In this document: piece after piece, positions 12,301 through 22,532 of the stretch
Position numbering within the stretch: the first letter of the stretch is position 1
Layout of the letters: every line of letters begins with the position of its first letter
DNA from: Pterobdella sp. o SKG-2022
Lineage: Eukaryota > Annelida > Clitellata > Hirudinida > Piscicolidae
DNA length: 64,000 nt
Reading direction: 5' to 3'
Assembly: GCA_964035795.1 (NCBI GenBank)
Contig: OZ038321.1
Coordinates: forward strand, 12,117,093 to 12,181,092
The notes under the pieces: generated by a model
What the model was told of the DNA's origin: nothing
Database searches by the model: none
What the model saw: only the letters and a program-made list of their open reading frames with translations
Position numbers and translations under genes: made by a program

Positions 12301-15300
12301 TAAAGAGTTTGAAGCTTGTTAAACTGATATTTTTTGATGTATAAAAGTTGATTTGCTAAGTGGGCAATACATTATGAAATAACTTTTTAGTGGTACGAGC
12401 AGTCATCATAGCTTTTTCACCTTCTCTTTTAGCTCTTCTAGGATATTCAAATAATTTTGAAAATTTCATTATGATCAGTGAGTTATCCAATTTCTCTATC
12501 TGACGCTTCTCAATCTAAGTCTGGAATATTGGCTTGTTCTTTGTTGTTTTACTTTCACGAGAAATTTTATTACTTATTAGAATTTGCAAAAAAGTAACGT
12601 CTAAAAATCATCAATGAAAAAATTACTTTTCTTCAAATTTATTCAATTCTTTTCGTTCGCCTTTGTACGGCTTCGATCCAGATTTCATAGATCTCTGTTT
12701 TTCGCCAGTTCAACTAAATTTTAGATGTTAAGGTCGTTTTTCAGACCATTTTTGATGATTTTTAGTAAGCTGGTGCTAGGTCTTACAAGTTTCTCATTAA
12801 TGTTTCAATGCATTCGATGATAGTTTGTTTGGCTGAAACCAAATAAAGCATAGACAGAATATCACAACATTTTCCAACATTGCCTTGTTGAGATTTGAAA
12901 AACTGATTCAACAAGAGCATTAAGGTTTCTATTTTCATGCTGTTTAGCCAAAAAACCCTACATGCATGCCAAACCATTCTTCGTTTGAAACTAACCGCCG
13001 ATCTAACTATCTTCTTATCAATTGCCCAAGTGCTGCTACCAAAAAACATGATGCTTCAGGCAAAAGCTTTGTATATCGTTATTTTTTTTATTTAATAGAT
13101 AAATATGATGAGAAAAATTTTTTTAAAATTTCAAATCTTCTTTCATATGCTAGTGCATAATTAAAAATTCTGAAAAACTTGTTTGATGTCTTTATCTAAG
13201 GAAACTAAATGTGTGATTTACAAGTGTTCGCCTTGCAATTTCATACCCAAGTATTAGCATTTTGTACGAAACTTTGAAAATAAACATATAATATTTAGAG
13301 AAAAAACATTTTAGTTGTAAAATTTGAAGTTTTATCAAACAATACTAAAATTATAACGGTAACTTTAATAAATGATTGGCGGCAGCATATCAATTACGCA
13401 CCCTGTATTCACTTATCATTTCATTCAACCTTTTGCATTAACAATTTTTTAAATATTTTTGAAAAATTATGTACAAATTTAATTTTACTTGTTAAAAAAT
13501 TTTTCAAAACGATGTTTACTTATTTATAAAATCTTATTCATCTTTATAATACTTTCAAGCGGTTGCAAAATCGTTTCAAACCTTTAATGCTAATCTTAGT
13601 CATGAGTCACTGTTGATGTTTTAAACGAAATATTCGAAATGTTCGTTTTTTAATATAATTTATATAAGTACTGATATGAGTGTTTTTTTTATAATTATGT
13701 TTTCATGATTTTAAACTTAAAATTTCAAAAAGTTTTTATTTTAAAAATAAAAATTTTATTTTGTAGGTACTATTTCTCCAAACTAACCCAAAAAGGTTGG
13801 ATCAGTTGATATCGGGTTGTTCGAAAATTCTCAAATTTTGTGTAAAGACAGGTTGCTACATTTATAAAACACTTTTACCTTATATGCACTAAATAATTTT
13901 GAAATAGAAAGTATACTTTTCAATCAATGATTGATGGGTTCCAATATTTTTGTTTTATCACTCAATATATTTTTGCAAGTTCTGTTACAGCTGTTGCGGA
14001 AGATTAAATAACTCCAATATTAAAATACCAAAAAAAAATATTTTCAATAAGTGATATTTTTTGGCTAATATTTATCAAATTCAAAACTGAATAAAAATTT
14101 TGAAATATTCGTAAATAGAAGATTTAAAATTTATGTACCGTCCTCTAGAATCAATTTGCAACATAAATCTGATGGGAAACCACACGTGTTTGTTTCTAAA
14201 GTTTCAAAAAGTTTTTAAAATTTATAAATGTTTTTAATATTACTTTATTCAAATTTTAACACTTGATGTTTTCACAAACATTTCAAAACTTAATAATTTC
14301 AAAAAAAATTATTGAAAATTGAAAATTTGTTCATCATATTTTTCAACCAAGGGCATCCGAGGTTTTATAATCAAATCTCCCAAGGCTTGGACATACTGGG
14401 GCTTGTAGGAGAATGGATCACTGCTGTAACAAACATTAATTTGTCAGTTTAAACTATGTGCTATATTCTTCCAGCATAAAATGACTTAGTTGTGATTGAA
14501 TGTCATTTAGTTCACTATTTTTTATTAGGATTAACACAAACAACATTAAAAACTACCAACAAGTAAAATGGAATGTATTTTATTCAAATACAGCGTATTT
14601 ATATTCGACACTAAAGTCGCCAGCGTAGGGCTTCGCTTTAGTTCACCTGCCTGTTCGGTGTTTACAGGGTACGAAATTGTCATACGCCCACCCATAATTT
14701 TGTTTTTTGATCGCGTGTTTTATACTTTAAATTAATGAATATTTGACCAATGGAGAAAATGTTATAAGAAGGCCGACAATTTAAAGTTCATTAAAAAAAC
14801 AAGCAACTTAAAAAATAAATGTGAAAAACCATTTTGGAGATGCGAAATTGCTATAAGCCCAGCTTGGTTTTTGGGTCTTCAGTGTCAATAGTAAATTGAA
14901 TAATTTTGTTTTTTATTACTTTAATCACCTAGTCGGCATTGAGTCTATTAATTTTTTTAAGTACTCAATTGAAAGATTTTTCCAGGTAAAAACAATATCT
15001 TTCTTCAAATCTTCCTTGTTTTTGAAACTCCTTCCGTTTTCGTAAATATTTTGCACCATTGACCCCCAAACATTTTCTATTGGGTTCAAATCAAGTGAAC
15101 GAGTTGGCCAATCTAATATGGCAACATTTTTATCTTCCATCCAGGTTTTAGTGCACTTTGAAATATGGATTGGTGCATTATCTTGCTGAAAAATCCAGGA
15201 TTTTTCCATATTACTCTGGCAATATGGAAGAAAGAATTTTTTTAAAATACCAATATATGCTTTAAAATCTTGTTTTTCTTCCAAAAAGACCAAACGTGTG

Positions 15301-18300
15301 TTACCGTTGGCGCTTATGCCTCCCCACACAATTAAAGAACCCCCCCGAATTATCGTTTTAGGGACAACTTTGGTGGGCGCCTGGAAAACTTACAGTGGTA
15401 CTGACACCCAGCAGGACCATCCAAAGTGAAGCTCTTCTCATCACTAAAAATGATTTTTGTCTAATTCTGGTAAATTTTCAATTTATTCTTACACCACGTG
15501 ACTCTAGCTTCGCGGTGCCAAAACGGAACACGGAACACGTTTTGTCATGCCATACTGCAAGAATTTTGAATTGCTCAAAACTTGTTAAATACGACGTGTT
15601 GAGAGAGGTATTTGTTGATTTTTTCGAAGTTGATCTGCGGACAGTGCGTCTACTAGCTTGGCGAATCAGCCTTCTTGTGGCCTGGGAGGTGATTTTGATT
15701 TTTTTCCTTCTCTTTTTGCGTTTATATTTTTCAGGTGATTTCAAAAACTTCAAAATAACATTTTTACTGCGCTTAATGATGTGTGCAATTTTTCTACTAG
15801 ACTTTCCAACTTGATCTAAGGTCAGGATTTGGACTTGTTCTTTCGATGATAATTTACTTCCTTTATGCATGTTTGTAGACAAATAGAATAAAAAAAATAT
15901 AATTTCGTTACTTTATACAGTATTTCATATGTTAATATATATTTAAAAGCAACAATAAAGTTTGTTTGATGTCCATAACTGATAAAATTATGCGGATTTA
16001 CAAGTGGGTCGTATAGCAATTTCATACCCGAGTTTCAGTAATTAAAGCTTTGAAGAAAATGCAAATTAGAATGTTAATCATATATGATTTTTTACATATT
16101 TCAAAAAATTTATACGAAAATAGTAAAAATCAAACGAGGTATTTAATAAAGTATGGTTGGGCGTATGGCAATTTCGTACCCTGTAGTTGGTGTTTTTGAG
16201 AACATTTTTGTTCCACGTTGAAGATAAATGATGAGTTTAGTTTCTATATGCTTATTGCGTTTGTTAATTTGAATTTGTGTCTACAATATCATCAATTCAT
16301 CTTTCTCTCCTATAAGCTACTTTGCTAAGTAATTGATAAATTATTGCTGTTGGTCTTAATCTATTTATTGTATTAAGTGTTATCATTTTTCTGATAATAG
16401 ACTGTAGGATTATTGGTCTAGTGCTTTTAACAGTTACGGTTTTCTTAAATTTGTGTATAGAAATCAAAACGCTAACCCCTATTTTTTAAATTGTTAATGA
16501 ACGATTGTAGTGTTTATTATGTCAGTGAGTTTGGCAGTGGTTGAATTACTTGATCTTTTCATCATTTCTACTTCAATGGTGTCATAAGCTGAAAATCTGT
16601 TATTTTCAAGTGATTGAATAGCCATTTTGACTTTATTATTAATCACTTTCACTTTAATAGCTTTTTGGTTTATATGTTGTAAAGTCAATAAAACGTTGAA
16701 TTTTTTGGAAAGTGCTTAGCAAGGTTCAAATAGCTTGCTTATACTCTGGCATGTCGTGAATGAAGAAATCTTGAGTTTGCTTTAAGCCAGTTGGGTGGGG
16801 AGCTCGAGGTTAGTGGCTCTCAATAGTTAGCAACATCTTATTTTTTTTTTGCCTTAGCTGTGTCTGATAAGCTAGTTATAAAGTGGAAAAACATTCTTTT
16901 GTAAAATTTTGACATAGAACACAAAAATGTCAAAGCCAAGAAATGTAAAGATTAGAAAGGTATCTTTCGATCTGCAATGAGAAGGGCACACATGCAATTT
17001 TAGACATGGGTGACGAATACGAACAAGAGCTATTCATCGCCGAAGCTTTTTGATATACTAGGATATCATCTTTAAGTTTCTCTTTTTTTGAAACATGAAG
17101 ATGATGTCCAATTATCTGAAAGCTCAATAAAATGACCAAATTTTTGCCTCTAGTTTCTATAGTTATTTTCGACTTATTTTAAAATGTATTTCATCTTTTG
17201 TTTACTGCAAGTTTTAAAAGGTAGGAGTGTGTTAGAAAAGAGTCAGTGAAAAATGCAGTTTTGTTGTTTCTTAATTGATTGATGACATCAAAATTGTAGT
17301 CGGTGAAGTGTATTCCAACATTCTTTTTGTTTAATATAATATACCACTAATAATAAGGGTTAGGTAGTTATTCTAGTTTTATTTTTAGTTTACCATTTTG
17401 TACTTGCGCGGTAGCCACCAAACCAGAAAATTATTTATAAATTAGAATCATTAATAAAGTTCTTGATTGAAATGAATTGAATTAAAAAAAGTTTTTTTCT
17501 CAAATAAAACAGATCTTCAGAACATGCAAAAGTTTTCAATCAAATGGAGCATGTTGTGTTGAGAAAAATGATTGAAATGATAGGTTGGGAACGCGGCGAT
17601 GGAATTCTCACTCCTGGTTTAAACTATTCTTAATGGAAAACAAATCTTTCAAGCATATATCATGTTAATTGAACTTTATATTTTGAATAGGAGGCACAAT
17701 GTCAAATTTTTATAGTGTGGCAGTGGCGAGAAATAACGTTTTAAAAAGTCTTCAATTTGAAGGCTTTTACAACAAAAAACCTATGGTTCTTTTCACATCT
17801 GATCAGGCAAAAAATTTAATAATTAGTAAAAAGTTTTTAATACAAATATAAATTTTAAATGAAATTTTTGAAATCAGAGTCATTTTTCCATCAAACGAGC
17901 TGGCATTCTATTAGGCGTTGGAGGAGATTATGTAGAAACGGTAAATTCTGATGAGAGGTAACAAAAAATCCAAAAATAAATCTTCAACTTGAACGCAAAA
18001 AAGTCTAAAATATAAAAAATAAATATAATTTATAGAGGCAAGATGAATATATGTGATTTAAGAAACAGAATCAAAAAGTCTATAACGGCAGGAAATCAAC
18101 CCTTTCTAGTTTCCGCTACGAGTGGAACAACGGTATTAGGAGCTTTTGATGATCTGTGGGAAATTGCAAATGTTTGCAAAGAATTTGGACTATGGTTCCA
18201 TGTTGATGTGAATATGAATACATTTTATTATATAATTCAGGTTGAAATAGTTTTTTGAATTAATCGACAATTCTTAACAGGCAGCGTGGGGAGGTGGTTT

Positions 18301-19890
18301 GTTGGTTTCAAAGACACATCGAAATCTTTTGCATGGAATTCAAAGGTAGTTCTAAAATCAAATTAAAAATATTTCGAATTAAAAAAATAAATATTCAACT
18401 TTGTATAAATTTTTTCAAGAGCTGATTCTGTTACTTGGAATCCTCACAAATTATTAGGAGTCCCACTACAGTGCTCGGCCTTTTTGGTTAAGAATGAGAT
18501 GGTGAAAAAATTTGAATATTTTTTTGATTCCATATAAAAACATAATTTGGTTTTCAACTATGAATTATGTTATAATGACTTCGATACAGACTGTCTTGAC
18601 AAAACCAAGCATAAAGTGTGGGTGGAAAAAAGAACTACTGGCGTCCGATAATAAAATGATTAAAGCATCTAGACATAATGACGCATTTAAACTTTGGTTT
18701 TTGATGAAAGGGAAAGGTCTTAAGCAACTTGAAATTCAGGTCGATAGTCTTATGAAACTTTCCAGGTAAAAGTGAAATTTTGTATATTCTTTTAAAGATT
18801 TTTAAACACAAAACAAAAAAAATTCATTTTAATAATTAGAATTTGATTCATAGCATGTTTTAAAAATTTGAATAAACCTAAATATTTATTTATTTGGAAG
18901 ATATATGCAAGAACAGATTCTTTCTAGACCAGGATTTGAGTTTGTTCTTCAAGACGTTAGCTCATGTTTAAAATATAACTTCATTGAAACTTAACTCAGT
19001 AAATTTTATAGTAAAATTATCGATTTTTTAGATTATAATATAGACATTAAGTTGAATTCATATGATATTTTCAACATACAGCCAGAGTTTTTAAATATAT
19101 GCTTTTGGTACATACCACAAAAATTGAGAAACCTTCCTCAAGGAAAAGAAAGAGACTACAAACTAGCTATGGTGAAAACATTCATTAAATTTTTTTGAAA
19201 AAAAATTATTGAATAAAACTCCAAAATTTGAAACTAGTAAATGATATTTTGAACTAAGATAAATTTCATATATTTTTTTTAAACTATGAGAAACTGTTTT
19301 TAAAACATACATTTATTTAAAAAACTAACTCAAATTTTTTATGGGTAAAACGTTATCATATAAATTAGAAAATATTGAAATATGAAAGAATATTCATATG
19401 AAATAAGCATAGTAATGAAATAATTGAATGTTTAAATATTAAAACTCATTAAATATAAAATGATCGTGTTTAAGTACATGGTAATTTGTATTGGTCAAAA
19501 GTTTTTAAAATTGAAGATATTTTTGTATGAAATAAAAATGAATTAAACTTCGGAGATTAAACTCTGGAATCCAATCTAATTTTTTTCTACACAATACTTT
19601 ATTCAATTATGAAAATTATTGAACTTACCGAAAATTTTAGCTTACTCCTTAAATAAACGTTTTTCAAAAATTTATCATAGTATAAAGAAACTATTGATCT
19701 ATCTTAATTCATTTTTTAGGTTGCTCCGAAGGTGAAGGCTGTGATGATGGAAAAAGGAGGAACTATGATAGGTTACCAACCACTTGGAGATAAACCGAAT
19801 TTTTTCAGAATGATCATTAGCAATCCATCATCTCAACAACAAGATATAAATTATTTGTTGGATCAAATACAATTATACGGAGAGCTTTGA
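9326..19890 (+). CDS. PLP-dependent decarboxylase, cysteine-sulfinate/glutamate decarboxylase family
   Basis: This family decarboxylates cysteine sulfinate, glutamate or aspartate with pyridoxal phosphate in the cytosol. Exons: 9326-9425, 9495-9587, 9652-9779, 9868-9912, 14352-14446, 17521-17616, 17691-17806, 17878-17957, 18036-18207, 18281-18345, 18420-18501, 18590-18765, 18901-18955, 19082-19171, 19720-19890, giving about 510 residues, the usual family length. Landmarks in order are [89 protein letters not shown] (Schiff-base lysine), FWYIPQKLR and [10 protein letters not shown]. Phases agree at all but two places: between 9912 and 14352, and between 14446 and 17521, where a codon fragment is missing, so short exons are probably unseen. 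The intron after 17806 has a GC donor. The loop normally reading YDTGDK.IQCGR is replaced. Substrate preference cannot be told; a decaying copy is possible. Confidence 0.85.
9913..10130 (+). other. Coding-like stretch with stops inside decarboxylase intron
   Basis: Downstream of the donor at 9912 the same frame continues with well-composed sequence ([17 protein letters not shown], then APPTSKPEF) up to a TAG at about 10006, then resumes with [13 protein letters not shown] after a TAA. It does not match the decarboxylase family at this point. It could be a remnant of an inserted element; I do not recognise it. Confidence 0.3.
10840..10935. repeat. Half-copy of hairpin MITE family
   Basis: The sequence starts TTTTAACGTCGATTTATGAG, continues with TTTTAGTACATTTATTAAAC and ends with TTTGATAAGTTTAGACTTAT. 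The same string order is found at 20755-20845 (inverted) and 28945-29035, and both ends face each other in the hairpin at 60671-60850. Confidence 0.55.
11849..11972 (+). mobile_element. LINE 3' end fragment, 5'-truncated
   Basis: The segment CAAGACTTATTTGTATAGCC ... GCTATATAAATG followed by (ATAA)n is homologous, in the opposite orientation, to 24361-24466, which is the 3' end of the LINE relic at 24.4-26.2 kb. It is therefore a severely 5'-truncated insertion of the same family. The short tandem tail is typical of CR1-like LINE ends. Confidence 0.65.
12783..13085 (-). pseudogene. Relic of LINE reverse-transcriptase C-terminal region (weak)
   Basis: An 88-residue open frame begins [12 protein letters not shown] and continues [12 protein letters not shown]. 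It is preceded in frame by ITIYKAFA and a stop. The pattern I(Y/F)KA..LS.(L)(Y/F)GSETW...R is the familiar segment after the polymerase domain of many non-LTR retrotransposons. The match is short and partly decayed; the family cannot be set. Confidence 0.4.
13190..13405. mobile_element. Remnant end of a Tc1-type element
   Basis: This stretch parallels the right end of the Tc1 element at 14665-16183. It begins with a subterminal block (GATTTACAAGTG, then CAATTTCATACCC; compare 15995-16031) and ends in CAATTACGCACCCTG followed by TA, a degenerate form of the terminal repeat that reads CAATTTCGTACCCTG in the intact element. No transposase part remains. Confidence 0.6.
14665..16183 (-). mobile_element. 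Tc1-type DNA transposon with terminal inverted repeats
   Basis: The left end reads CAGGGTACGAAATTGTCATA and the right end, reversed, CAGGGTACGAAATTGCCATA; similarity extends about 30 nt with few mismatches. Each end is flanked by the dinucleotide TA (14663-14664 and 16184-16185), the expected target duplication. The element is 1519 bp and encodes one transposase on the minus strand. It lies in the large intron of the decarboxylase gene between exons 14352-14446 and 17521-17616. Confidence 0.9.
14925..15882 (-). pseudogene. Tc1/Tc3-type transposase, frameshifted
   Basis: The N-terminal frame (15882-15478) holds a helix-turn-helix DNA-binding region ([20 protein letters not shown], then [12 protein letters not shown]) followed by a second basic region. 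The catalytic part continues through another frame around 15350-15470 with the first acidic residue in [13 protein letters not shown], and then in 15329-14925 with [27 protein letters not shown] and [11 protein letters not shown]. This is a DD34E catalytic triad of the Tc1/Tc3 type, ending LIDSMPTR. At least two frameshifts separate the pieces, so the element is not autonomous. Confidence 0.9.
16494..16700 (-). pseudogene. LINE reverse-transcriptase fragment (N-terminal part of domain)
   Basis: The 64-residue frame with [20 protein letters not shown] and [20 protein letters not shown] follows the pattern AI..LKNNKA.G.D.IPVEMLK...........L..IIN that precedes the fingers of many LINE reverse transcriptases. 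It is isolated, sits beside the Tc1 element and is clearly a remnant. No neighbouring polymerase motif was found. Confidence 0.5.
16700..17520. other. Intronic stretch without recognised gene
   Basis: Only short open frames with no recognisable motif lie between the LINE fragment and the second exon cluster of the decarboxylase gene. A missing short exon encoding about two residues before [12 protein letters not shown] would be expected somewhere between 14446 and 17521 but could not be identified by eye. Confidence 0.4.
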
Positions 19891-21050
19891 TGCATCCATC
19901 TTTGAAGGTATCAGATGATCTTGGACTTCACAGTTCAACCATAAGATAGTTTTATATTGTTTCAAAATTATATTTCAGCAAGTACACCCGCTAAAATTCA
20001 AAACTCAAACTTATTTATTAATCATATAACCATGAAATCTTTTTTGGGTCGCATAGCTTTACATTTCACACAAAAACCCTAATCAGAGATTGATGTTGAT
20101 TTCATAGTGAATTTACAAGCTTTGAGCTTATAAGCTATTGTGTTTTATTTTTATCAGTTATTGAAACTACAAACATTCGTCATTTATAAAAAAAATCAGT
20201 TTTATATTATGAAAATAGTATTATTAGGAATTATCTACGAAACATAAATTTGAGGGTTCATACATTAAAAAAAAGCTATAATTTACCATAGATAGAAAAT
20301 ATTTCCGAAATTGAAATTGTAAAAACAGATTTTGCTTTAAATCTCTGTATGCTTAGTTAAAAAATCGGCTTTTTTTAACTATATTTGAATGAATACATTG
20401 ACTACATTTCTACAATTTAATTTGAAAATATCTTCAAAAAAATGTAAAAAAGAAGGTAAAAATGGTGCGTACTTTTAGTAGGCAAAAGAAAAAAGTGTCA
20501 ATTTGGAGAAGAACGTGTAAAGCTTATAGTCGTATGTAATGGAGTAGCAAATAAATGAATAGTAAGATAAAAAAATACAAAGTATTCCTCCAAAATTGTC
20601 ACGAAACTTTTTGTGAGTCTACATTATAGCATCAAGCGAAAATTTAAGTTGAAAAACTACTTACAATATGTAATCATGTATTATGTGCAATAATAATTGC
20701 AATTACTAATTTACTAAATTACAATAATTTCAAAAAACTTTTTATGCTAACGTATTAAGGTAAAGCTATACTTACCGAAAACTTTAGCTATTTTTGCTTA
20801 ATAAATGTACTAAATTTTTCCCATAAATTGATGTTGAAGACTGTTGAAATTACTAATCAATTGATCAGGCTATTGATAATCATGAGGCAAGATTATTGAC
20901 ATGAAAAAAGAACTGACAGAGTACTTAAGTACCTATGCTTCTAATTTCCAAACGATTAGGTAATGCCAAAGCAAAATGAAGTTAACAATATAATGTCTAC
21001 TTGGGCATTTAAGCTGAGTCGCTGAACTTTGATGTGATATGTTTCGGAAT
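19891..21050. other. Downstream region of decarboxylase gene
   Basis: No coding segment was recognised. An inverted copy of the MITE half-unit occupies about 20755-20845 (core CTTACCGAAAACTTTAGC). The poly(A) signal of the decarboxylase was not fixed; the nearest AATAAA I noticed is far downstream at about 20551. Confidence 0.4.
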
Positions 21051-21059
21051 CTTCTTTTT

Positions 21060-21390
21060 AGCATTAGTGTGAGCTCTGTCTAGAATGCACTAGGTTAACC
21101 TGTGAGTTTGATTCGTAATGAGATGATTGGTGGGTTTTGAGCTGCTTTTGTCAGATTCGTATTCAACCCATCTTATCCTGGAATTCTTTAGAGTTCCACC
21201 AGTATAAGCATTCTTTCACGAACATTCCCTTTATAGATCACATGGTGGTGATGAGTCAGTTTGTCCACGATCAAGAACAGATTGCGGACTTTGGTCGTGA
21301 GCCATGAATACGAAATCTTGTTGCTGTGATTCGTATATGACTCAATTTTGTACATGAACTTCCTGATCATGCTTTCGTTACATTTTAAAG
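21060..21390 (-). pseudogene. Penelope-like element fragment (GIY-YIG region)
   Basis: Translated on the minus strand in shifting frames it gives SYSWLTTKVRNLF, DKLTHHHHVIYKG, then NSRIRWVEYESDKSSSKPTN, HLITNQTH and ILDRAHTNA. This parallels the end of the longer Penelope copy at 36.6-37.7 kb ([42 protein letters not shown]). Several frameshifts and a stop show that it is dead. Only the C-terminal endonuclease part remains. Confidence 0.7.
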
Positions 21391-21399
21391 AGTAAAAAA

Positions 21400-22420
21400 T
21401 CTATAAATAAAAAAAATATTTGAGATTTTAGTTTCTACTAATTAGCTAATAGTAATTTTGTTTAGTTTACAAATTTTAGTATGAACATTTACTATAAATT
21501 TTTAAAATATTAATATTATTTTTCGAAAATAAATTTATAATCAAGTTCCTACAAACTTAAAAGATTAATTAGATAAAACTTTATAGGGGGTTGTTTGTGT
21601 GAAAAATTTAAAATTGAAAAGGAATAGCTTGATTTACTTGCATCTTTATAAAAATAGTATGAAAAATGAAATTTTGAAAATTAGAAAAGGGTTTAAGGTA
21701 GATGGATAAAAACACATTAAAAATTCATTGAATCATTGTTTTATAACATAAAAAAGTTTTGAGCCTTTGTGGTCTAAAGTCGTTTTTAAGTCTATTAGTT
21801 GCTTACTAGTATACATAAAACTATAAAAATATACACAAGTCGATATATTTTTGAGTTTTACTTAGTTTATTTTCAAATGTACATTTTTTTGCATTTTAGT
21901 TGTATTACTTTATTCAACATGTCGCAAATATGTTTCAATTTTTTAAGAAAATTTATATGAAATATTAATGCTTATAAACAGAAGTTGACTGTATTTATTA
22001 TCTTTTTGTCGTCTTGTTGTTATCGTCTTCAAATTTAAGTTTTTCAAAGATTCAATTTTTGATTACCACTCAAAGTTAAAAATTTTTAAAGTTTTTATGA
22101 CAATCGAACTAAGATAATATAAGAGTAACTTATGAAATACTTCGTTAATTTAAAAGTTTTTATTTTGTTCCAAGTAAATTTATGATTGGCTAATTGAAAT
22201 CCATCATCATGTAAAATGGCTGTAAATTAAACGGAAGTTCAGTAAAATATTATTTCATATGAAAAATATTATTTTACCTAATGCTTACAAAAAATATAAA
22301 ACTTATAGTTTTTATTTTTTATGTATGAAATAATGTATAACGTATAATTTTCACAAGTTGTTTTAGAATATGAAAATATTTTGATTTGTATAATCGCAGT
22401 TTTTTTAAATTTTATCAAAT
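21400..22420. other. Intergenic AT-rich stretch, no gene seen
   Basis: Between the convergent decarboxylase and CUB genes I see no exon, RNA gene or transposon domain, only homopolymer-rich AT sequence. Confidence 0.45.
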
Positions 22421-22425
22421 CTTCT

Positions 22426-22431
22426 TTTATT
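22426..22431 (-). terminator. Candidate poly(A) signal of the CUB gene
   Basis: AATAAA on the minus strand lies about 100 nt after the stop codon at 22533-22535, a plausible distance for a short 3' UTR. It is position-based only. Confidence 0.4.
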
Positions 22432-22532
22432 CAAAAAAATTTTAATTTTTTGCAGTGAATATTTTTTTTACATATTAAGCAAATTTGTTTCCAATATTAT
22501 ATAAAATATTATGTAAATGACAGTCACAACTT

